From Silene latifolia (lineage: Eukaryota; Streptophyta; Magnoliopsida; Caryophyllales; Caryophyllaceae): 64,000 nucleotides of DNA. Shown piece after piece: positions 56,251 to 64,000 of the stretch; positions within the stretch are counted from its first letter, which is position 1; every line of letters begins with the position of its first letter. The notes below the pieces were generated by a model. The model was not told the DNA's origin, searched no databases, and worked only from the letters and a program-made list of their open reading frames with translations. Position numbers and translations under genes: made by a program. The stretch is taken from the NCBI RefSeq assembly GCF_048544455.1, contig NC_133534.1, forward strand, positions 221,926,292 to 221,990,291, in the 5' to 3' direction.

Positions 56251-57504
56251 TGATAAGGTTATTTTCAGTCGTTGGCCTATCAAAATAAATCCTATTCTCA
56301 ACTAACTAGAAGTTAGTAGTAAGAAAGGGTCGAATCCACAGGGAGGCGAGTTTAATTGTTCTAGTTTGATATTATTTAGATTTGTCTTAAAGTAACCGTA
56401 TTCTTTGAAGGTTTGATTGATTTCTAAAGCTAATTGCGAGGTAAATAAAAAGAATTCAAATATATTAAAAGAGTCTAGGGATCGGGTTCACTATGTAGTC
56501 ATCCAAGGATAAGGTTTAATTCATTGATTGAGCAATTTATATTGTTGAAAGTCATATGATCGATCGATTCTAAGATGTTTTTTTAGATCTAAACTTAACA
56601 TGCAATCGCTATTATTAAGTCGGTCTAATTCAATTACTGTGGCATATACTAGTCTTAACCCAGCCGGTGAAAATCCTAGTTTATGCAATACTAAATTAAT
56701 CAATTCTGATTAGTAATTAATTAACTAGATTTAAGACAATAATTAAATAACAATCAAAAGCAATTTAACAATCAATTCATTAATAACCCTTTTTTTAACA
56801 ACCTAGATCCCCTTTCACCCTAGATTAAAGGCTTAGCTACTCATACTAAAGGGAAGAACAACAATAGTAATAATAAGAAACATGATGAACAATAATAAAA
56901 GATGAATAACGATTGAATAATAATTACTGAAGAAAGATTAAAAATAATAGCGTAATAATAATGAAGAACACGCTTAGATCCGGAAGTAAGAACAATAAAC
57001 TAAACTAAACTAAGTATTTGAGAGACTTTTCTAGGGTAGCTATGCGAAACTATGTAAAATAAGACGTAAATAAACTTAGGGTACAAATTGGGTATTTATA
57101 GCAAAACATAACCGACTTAAGGAAATTGCGGAAAAGACTGGAAACTAATGGTGCCTAGATCGAGCCTATGTCCACTCGATCGAGTACCCTGATGCCTCGA
57201 TCGAGCCTGCTTATAGTTGATCGAGGAACCACTCTGTTTCTGCTCTCTTCATGTTGTCTTCTTAGCTTCTCTTCCTTTATTCTTATGGGTTCCCGTGCCA
57301 TGCTTCGTGTATTCCTCCATGCCCACTCCGCGATGCCCATTTCGTTCCCTTGCTCCTCAAATGCATCATTCCTGCATTAAACATCAAATAGCGGAAGTAT
57401 CGACATTCTAACATCAAAGGCATGTAAATAATATAATTTAGCACAAAACCGTATCAAAAGTAATTAAGGGGAGGCATAAATATGCATATAATTATGACTC
57501 ATCA
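56251..57504 (-). repeat. Athila-like 3' LTR
   Basis: Read on the minus strand, from TGATGAGTCATAATTATATG (57,504) to AACCTTATCA (56,251), 1254 bp. A TATAAATA word lies at 57,093-57,100 (minus), and CCCTGTGGATTCGACCC near 56,324-56,340 is typical of this LTR class. Confidence 0.8.
57156..57227. repeat. ACTCGATCGAGT palindrome cluster
   Basis: One exact copy and three partial copies inside the Athila-like LTR, starting about 60 bp upstream of its TATAAATA on the minus strand. Confidence 0.8.
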
Positions 57505-57520
57505 AACTCCCCCAAACCAT
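57505..57520 (-). other. Polypurine tract of the Athila-like element
   Basis: On the minus strand GGTTTGGGGGAGTT ends directly at the LTR start TGATGAG. Confidence 0.85.
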
Positions 57521-59345
57521 CTCTTTGCTTGTCCTCAAGCAAAGCATCACACAATACAATAGGCAATCATACAAATGGCGAATAAACAACTCAGAGCTAA
57601 TGTTGATGCACATACAAATCCCGAGCTATCCATAACTGTAACAAAGTAATGACCAAGTGTACTAATAAAAAAAATTCAAAGGTACAGGAAATAGAAAACG
57701 CAGCTCAAGTCTCAAGTCACCATATTATAGACAAATGCCAAATACCTTTCGATCTTGTAAGACAAATTAATCGGATTCTTGCGGATTCACTCATGCACTC
57801 ATAAGTATGTAAGGGTGAGTTATATGTGAAGATAGAAAGAAGTAGAAACACTCACTAAACTTATGAAACATGCATGTAATCTAATGTGATAGAGATTTCC
57901 CCAACTAATATGCATCCAATATGTAGACAAAAATACATGTATCAAGGACAATAAGGGTGGCAAATGGGTTAAAGGGATAGAAATGGTTTGTGCCAAAGCA
58001 CGTTATGGGTATGTGGAGCTAAGACGGTAGTCGCAACGCTAAACCAAAACCAATTCTAGACAAAAATAAGCATGAATACAACCCATCTAGAGAAATCTTC
58101 TCAACTTTACAACACATGAGAGCTTATGAAGTACTCTCCAAATATGCATTAGAGTCTAACGACTTTCGATCCTTGACAAAACCAAATGAAGCAATCAATT
58201 TCTTTTCTTTTCTTCTTTTCAATTCTCTTTTATTTTTATTTTTCGATTTTTTTCTTTTTCTTTTTCTTTTTCTTTTGCTTCATATTTTTTTTCTTTTTCC
58301 AACACAAGGATACAACATAATTGCTAAATAATGATCTTGCTATACCCAAATGACAACAATAAGTCCCAACCCAACCATAATAGCAAAATAGACATGATAA
58401 ATAAGCAACTGCGACTATCCCGATAAGGTAGGTAAATTCTAGGATTGTAGCTCATAGGATGTAATTTAAGATTGGCTACAAAGGTTCAAACAGGCTAACA
58501 AAAAGGATAATGTAAGGCTTATTTGAACGGTAAGAACCGCCTATCCACATGTACTTAGTCAAATGAAAACAATTAAAGTATCAAGAAACCAATGTCACAC
58601 TTATGCAGTTTAATATTACATATTCCACAAGGAGAAATCACACTCAAGCCTAATTGACAACGAGACCAGTTTATTGATGTTCCTAGCTTAGGAAGCTCTA
58701 TAGACCTTAGAATTTAAGTAGTTTACCAACATAATTGTGTCAAATCTAATTAGCATAAGGCATGTCAATACGGTTAAGACTCGAGTTATATGAGCTTTGT
58801 TTTCATAAATTACGGGTCAAAACTAAGTACATGGACAACTATATGGGATTCAAATGCAAAAACAATGCAATTTAACATCATTGTTATTTAATTCACCAAG
58901 ACTCGACCTAAAACAAAAGAAAAACATGTTTTTGTATTTTGAATTTTTTTAATTTTGTATGGATTTTTGGATTTAAATGCACACAATATAAATAAATCAC
59001 ACAACATAATTAAAGACTCCTCCCCCAAACCTAAATGTCACAGTGTCCTCATTGTGACGCCTACAGCATAGCAATCACACAAAATTTTCAGCAACCTAAA
59101 GGACACATCTAACAAAAGGAATGGGAAATAACTAGAGATAATACAATAAAAGTAGATACAAGGGAAGAGAATACCGGGTAAGAGCGTAAGGGTTCCTCCA
59201 AACTAGCTGCAAAAATAGGGGAAAATCACCAACCGCGCAATTCCTACCATCATCTGGCTACAAATTAAACCCAAAAAGCTTGGGTACTCGATCGAGCCTA
59301 GCAGCACTCGATCAAATACTCATCTGGCAAGCACATATTTTGCAT
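57521..59345 (-). other. Non-coding interior of the Athila-like element
   Basis: No reading frame with a recognisable product. A long polypyrimidine run (CTTTTT repeats, 58,198-58,300) gives one artefact frame. Near 59,285-59,325 are two degenerate CTCGATCGAG-type copies. Confidence 0.6.
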
Positions 59346-60426
59346 TTAAAACAAATTCCCATACAAATCACAATCAATACAACTTAAAGCACGTAATAGT
59401 AAATCAAAAAGTAGCGCATGTGCTACACAAAGACATAAGTAGCACCAATAAATAGTCCAAGCAAAGAAAATAAGCAATGAATAAAGTTCTGGCTCATCAA
59501 ACTCAGAGTCTAAAATGAAATATGAGCAAGTATGTTCATCGCTTTTCATGTCATCTTCTTGAGGAAGGAGATAGGGCACTTCATCTGTCATATGAGCTTC
59601 ATCAAAAACTGGGACAGGCTTCTCTCTGAATATCTCTGCTTCCAAAGCATCCAACTCGGTCTCCAAGTCAACACTCTCATCATAGCTGTAAACAATCTTA
59701 AGAGGAGGTTCATTTCCATAAATCAACTTCTCTATTTCATCTACTTCCTTGCTCCATGGATATGACACAGCAGTAGGGGCGCCAGACTGATTACTGTCAA
59801 AACACAAAGTAAAGGAATCATGAATAGCTGGATCAACAATATTAAGCATATAACATGGAGCTACTGAGTGAGGACGCTTTAAAGCGTTATCAAGAACAAA
59901 TTTAACAGTGCCATCCCCAACTCTTAGTGTCAAACTACCATCCCTAACATGTATGAGTGCTCCTGCAGTGTGAAGGAACGGTCTATCTAGAATAATAGGG
60001 ACTTGAGAATCCTCAGCCATATCCATAACGATAAAGTTAATTGGAATGAAATACTTCCCTACTCTAACTGGCACATCCTCTAAGACACCCATAGGCTTCT
60101 TTAAAGATCTATCAGCCATTTGCAAGGTTATATTAGTAACACGTAGTTGCCCATATTTAACTTTTGCAAATAGAATACGACATGATACTAACACTAGCCC
60201 CTAAATCACAAAGGGCCTTATCAATAGCTATACTACCAATATGACAAGGAATAGAAAAACTCCCTGGATCCTTTAGTTTTGGTGGTGAGTTACCTTGTAG
60301 TGCGGTCGCGCACTCTTGAGTGAATGCTACCGTCTCAACTTCATCAAAAGACCGCTTCTTGGACAAGATCTCTTTAAAAAACTTAGCATATGCCGACACT
60401 TGAGTTACCAATTTAGTAAATGGCAC
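59346..60426 (-). pseudogene. Athila-like gag C-terminus and aspartic protease
   Basis: Two overlapping minus-strand frames. The first (60,426-60,157) ends the gag/linker (FFKEILSKKRSFDEVETV) and holds the protease active site LCDLGASVSIM (near 60,180-60,215; D-L-G in place of D-S/T-G, as is usual for this lineage). The second (60,194-59,346) continues the protease (ITLQMADRSLKKPMGVLEDV, FIVMDMAEDSQVPIILDRPF, RVGDG) after a frame break, then an acidic C-terminal tail ending at 59,346 with no RT domain. Confidence 0.85.
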
Positions 60427-60430
60427 ACTC

Positions 60431-61804
60431 TGTAATACTACGGTTTTATGAGTCTCTGGGTACTCTATCGAGTAGGCCTTACTCTGTCGAGTAAGGGTGT
60501 GTTGCGTTTTAAAAATAGTTTCTGACCTGTTGGGTACTCGATCGAGTAACCTTGATACTCGATCGAGTAAGGGGGCACTCGATCGAGTACCTCAGCTACT
60601 CTATCGAGTAGCCGGTTTACGGGGTGATGACTTGTCGGGTTTTGTTAATAATGCGATTAAGTATATAATTACTTCCGCCACTTTTCTTTAAACACTTTTA
60701 AAACCTAATTGCTTTCAAAAGAGAAAACAAACTACGTTCTTCGCATCAATCGCATTGTTGGCAAATCCCGGAGCTTGGAAGGTCGGATTTTACCTTTCTT
60801 TGCATCATAGTGTTCCTTGCGTCAAGGGTAAGATCTACATACCAATTTTATAGTATTTCGTTAAGTTTCGTTAAACCCTAATTTTGGGATTGGGGGTTTT
60901 CTATGTTTATGTTGATGTGGTACTGATTTTATGATTATGTGTGTAAGAGAAGGGTTCGTAGAGGAAAGGTTTTGAGACAGCTGCTAGATCGTCTGATGTT
61001 TGTGTTGCATTCCAGGTAGGGTTTTCCTACTCAGTATTAGTCTCATGATGCGTTGTTGGTGTTTTGTGATTGTTGAATATTATCGTATTCTTATTGTGAC
61101 GGTCGTTGGTTTTGATTGTTGTGTAATGGTTGTGATTGTTTGTCTCTGGTTCTCAAGATGCGTTCTCGGCTGAGTGAAGTCACTTGCGGGAGTGGCTTCA
61201 CGCCCTAGTTTCTCCCTCCGTGGAACCCGCCACGGGAGGGGATATGCACATTAATGGGACAGGGTTATCGCTCGGTATGATGAGTGGGGATTTGGTGGGT
61301 ACGGCTGCGGTCCCCCACTGGCAGGGCTGGTCCAGTGGACAGTCGGTGACGGAGATTGATTGGAGTGGGTGTGATTGTGTGTGTGACCGTTTGAGCTGTT
61401 TGTTTACTATGTTGTTGGATTTTATAAATTGTGTGATTAGTACTGACCCCGTTTAATTGTTTTAAAAACTGTGGTGATCCATTCAGAGGTGGTGAGCAGT
61501 TATTGAGCAGGTATGATATGACGCGTATGGGATAGCTGGGATTAGTCACCACGTGGCAGTTAGAAGTCTTCCGCTGTGTCAGACGATGTTTTATAGCTTT
61601 GATAGTTTTAACAGTAGATCGTCTGAGAATCTTGTATTTCTTTTTATCAGTTTGGAGTTGGTTTGTAATCACTTTAAACATTATTTACTTTTAAGTATGT
61701 TTCGTTATTGTCTTATGATTATCATTGCCTCGGGAAACCGAGATGGTAGCACTTCCATGCCTTAAGTGGTCCTGGTAGGGCACTTGGAGTATGGGGGTGT
61801 TACA
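60431..61804 (+). repeat. Chromovirus-like 5' LTR (1374 bp)
   Basis: TGTAATACTACGG to GGGTGTTACA. It is related to the minus-strand LTRs at 14.5-18.5 kb: the stretch about 61,150-61,330 (CTGAGTGAAGTCAC, GTGGCTTCACGCCC, TATGCACATTAATGG) matches the complement of 14,860-15,020. A TATATAA word at about 60,662 follows the palindrome cluster. The reading frame at 61,184-61,456 is not recognised as a gene. Confidence 0.8.
60459..60612. repeat. ACTCGATCGAGT palindrome cluster
   Basis: Three exact copies (about 60,536-60,597) plus several one-mismatch copies (ACTCTATCGAGT, ACTCTGTCGAGT), within the first 180 bp of the LTR and about 50 bp upstream of TATATAA. Confidence 0.85.
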
Positions 61805-61807
61805 AAA

Positions 61808-61819
61808 TGGTATCAGAGC
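61808..61819 (+). other. Primer binding site (initiator Met tRNA)
   Basis: TGGTATCAGAGC, 3 bp after the LTR end. Confidence 0.9.
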
Positions 61820-64000
61820 GACGATCCTGAAACCTGTAACCAATGAATCCAATGAACATAGGGAGTCAATTAAAATGAACCCGGGGTAGAAGTTGTAGGA
61901 GCTAATGCAAAGACTTGGGAGACATCCTAAAGTCGCGAACTCGCCCTATAATTTTGAACCGGTCACCATGGGATATGAGTCCGGATCGCTATGTGTTTAT
62001 CTTGTGAATTGTGTATCTATATAGTGATGTGTGACATGAATCAGTGGATGTATGTATGTGGATAATGGAGAATGTGTAGAAAAGATGGTGATGATGTGGT
62101 TTCGTATGTTGTTGATTGAAAGCATGTTGCATGATAGTTGGTTTACAATGTTAGTTGGAATTGTTAGAAAAGTGTATGAAAATGATGAGTAATGAGGTGG
62201 AAAAACGAAGTAGTTCATATGTGATATGATTATACATAATTTTGTTTTTGTAATTTTATATAATGATTTCATATACATGACTGCTATTGTTCATATGTAT
62301 ATGTTGTATGAAGAATGTGGTGGAAATGGATGAATTGATTGGAAACGATGGAGTGGCAATGGCATGAGAATATGAATTTTGTGATTATGAATATGTTTGG
62401 GTGACGAAGTGTATTTGTAATATTGTTATATTAGTTACACGGAAATAGGATTTGTAATGTATGAGTATGTTTTGTTTACGAAAAGTGATAGAATAAAAGC
62501 ATGTGGGTAAGTCATGATTGACAAGTTAAATAAATTATGTGCATGATGATTGTTGTTGATTTGCTTTCGAAAATAGTAACATGTGATTGGGACTACTGGT
62601 TTTATGAGTATTGGGTTGTTTTTGTTTACCTTGTTGTCGTTTAAGTTGTTTCGAAGTAAAATCAAGTAGTTGTGTTTTTTCGATTATAAAGAGGTTGTCT
62701 TTAAACTGTTATAACTTGAGATATATAAATGATTTTAATATGATTCCAATTGGAGGTAATAGATTGTTCTTTTACGATTCTAACGATAGGTCACACGCCC
62801 AAAACGACCAAGAAATGAGTGAGTTATGACTGTTTTACGAAAACTGGACAGTGTTGAGAAATGCGTAGGGTACTCGATCGAGTGACCCTTACTCGATCGA
62901 GTGCACCTTGGTACTCGATCGAGTACCCCTTACTCGACCGAGTAGCCCTGGTAATTTTTATATACGTGTCTCTGACTTCCACCTACTCGATCGAGTAAGT
63001 CATTTACTCGATCGAGTGGCCTGTACTCGATCTCGTGACCCCTGTTTTGGGTCATATGCTTATCTTTTGACTTCGTTGCATATTATGTTTAATTCAAAGG
63101 CATTATTTTGCTTCTTTATGCATTGTTTTATATGTATGTTGACCCTGATGCATAAGTTACCCAATCTTATGATGTAAGGAATGGCACCTGTGGTGAGTAT
63201 GAGTTCGGTGGGAGGACATGAGTTATATGTGGTTGCGATAGATAGTGGAAAAGGAAAAGGAAGATCGTTATGGCTTAATTGAGACATAGAGCATGTTTTA
63301 TGAGATGAGATGAGTGATATGATTGTGTGTTGAGTAACGTAAAAGCAAGTGAATATGGGCAAGGGATGATGTGAGTCTAAGGAATGTGAGAATAAAAAGA
63401 TTGAAAGTAAGGATGTGGATAGTGGCAGCTTGAGATGTGTAAAGAATTATGGAGGGAGATGGTTAGGAGTCGTGTGGGTTAAGGATATATGTAGTGAAAG
63501 TTCGTTTTAAAGGGGTTGAGGAGAGTAGTATACAATGAACTTTATGGAGACATGTCGCGAGATGGATTTGTACACAGTGAGTGAGTTTGGGAGATTTGGT
63601 TTATTAAGAGATGAAACTACTGTGTGAGTTCCTTGGGCAATTAACGGTATGAAATGAATTCTGATTTCTACAGAGGTACAAAGGAGATGCAATTGTTTGA
63701 ACAGTGAACGTTGATTTTATGGATAGATTAGTGGCAAGTGTGAGTGATAGCATAATAAAAGAAGATCCATGGTAAGAAAGAGTGAGATGATATCGACATA
63801 AATAATGGGATTTGAGTTTTGGAGCGATGAGAAGGTAATTGGAGCACTAAAGAGTTAGGTAGAAGTAATAAGGAGTTTAGCTATTAAATGGTATTGTTGA
63901 GTATAAAGAGAAAAGAAGGATAAAAGTAAGCTGAGAAAAATGTTGACCGAAGTTATGTGACATAAAAGTAAGGAATCGTCGAGATGTATGATACTATCAA
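61820..64000 (+). other. Long non-coding leader
   Basis: No recognisable gag; short frames only, several crossing the palindrome cluster at 62,872-63,038. AT-rich, with many GTGATATG/ATGATG words. Either an unusually long leader or a non-autonomous element. Confidence 0.5.
62872..63038. repeat. ACTCGATCGAGT palindrome cluster
   Basis: Five exact copies and two degenerate ones (ACTCGACCGAGT, ACTCGATCTCGT) in 165 bp, in the leader rather than the LTR. Confidence 0.85.

Larger units (their letters stand above)
56251..60430 (-). mobile_element. Athila-like gypsy element lacking RT and integrase
   Basis: Minus-strand element with a 3' LTR (56,251-57,504), polypurine tract, about 1.8 kb of non-coding sequence and a gag-protease remnant. 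Between the protease and the polypurine tract there is no RT, RNase H or integrase, so it is a deletion derivative or a non-autonomous family. Its 5' part is cut at 60,430 by another LTR element. Confidence 0.8.
60431..64000 (+). mobile_element. Chromovirus-like LTR element, 5' part, runs off window
   Basis: Inserted into the Athila-like protease/gag region at 60,430. LTR, primer site and a long leader are present; the rest is beyond the window, so the target duplication and coding region cannot be examined. No gag frame appears in the first 2.2 kb after the LTR. Confidence 0.75.

Overview
This is a nuclear contig from a flowering plant. The evidence is spliced genes with GT-AG introns, a nuclear-type gene for organellar DNA gyrase subunit B, and dense LTR retrotransposons and MITEs. 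The single-intron gene at 23.8 kb resembles the 23-kDa jasmonate-induced proteins that I associate with Caryophyllales, so that order is my guess for the host. It rests on one gene and is weak.

Layout. 1-14.5 kb is layered retrotransposon sequence. A Tat/Ogre-like Ty3-gypsy 3' end (two adjacent ~70-bp tandem arrays, polypurine tract, ~2.3-kb LTR) is interrupted by a MULE-like MITE (10-bp TSD) and by a complete but broken Ty1-copia element (981-bp LTRs, TSD GTAAT). 14.5-18.5 kb holds two minus-strand chromovirus-like LTRs. 18.5-22.5 kb holds retrotransposon scraps, a Tourist MITE, and a TTCGA-rich element carrying a solo LTR and a Stowaway MITE. The jasmonate-induced-protein-like gene is at 23,814-24,434. 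24.4-34 kb is AT-rich intergenic DNA with Stowaway, hAT, MULE-like and Tourist elements and one solo LTR, most with target-site duplications. GYRB occupies 34,021-44,584 on the minus strand. Its 21 exons were traced exon by exon and join in frame into about 740 residues; one intron has a GC donor.

Just 211 bp upstream of the GYRB start codon lies an 8.3-kb nest: a Mutator-type element (9-bp TSD) holding a PIF/Harbinger (Tourist) element (TAA TSD), which holds both an LTR retrotransposon with apparently identical LTRs (5-bp TSD) and a Helitron (A/T insertion, CTAG end). A decayed LINE follows (53.2-56.0 kb, minus), then an Athila-like element without RT/integrase (56.3-60.4 kb, minus), then the LTR and leader of a chromovirus-like element that inserted into the Athila and runs off the window end.

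Only two host genes are supported: GYRB (organelle DNA supercoiling) and the jasmonate-induced-protein-like gene (probable stress or defence role). They are unrelated and not co-organised. The most unusual signals are the clustered palindrome ACTCGATCGAGT just upstream of probable promoters in several different LTR families, a tRNA-like segment with A/B boxes inside the copia LTRs, and the four-superfamily nest abutting the GYRB promoter. All calls are from reading the sequence; no alignments or database searches were run.
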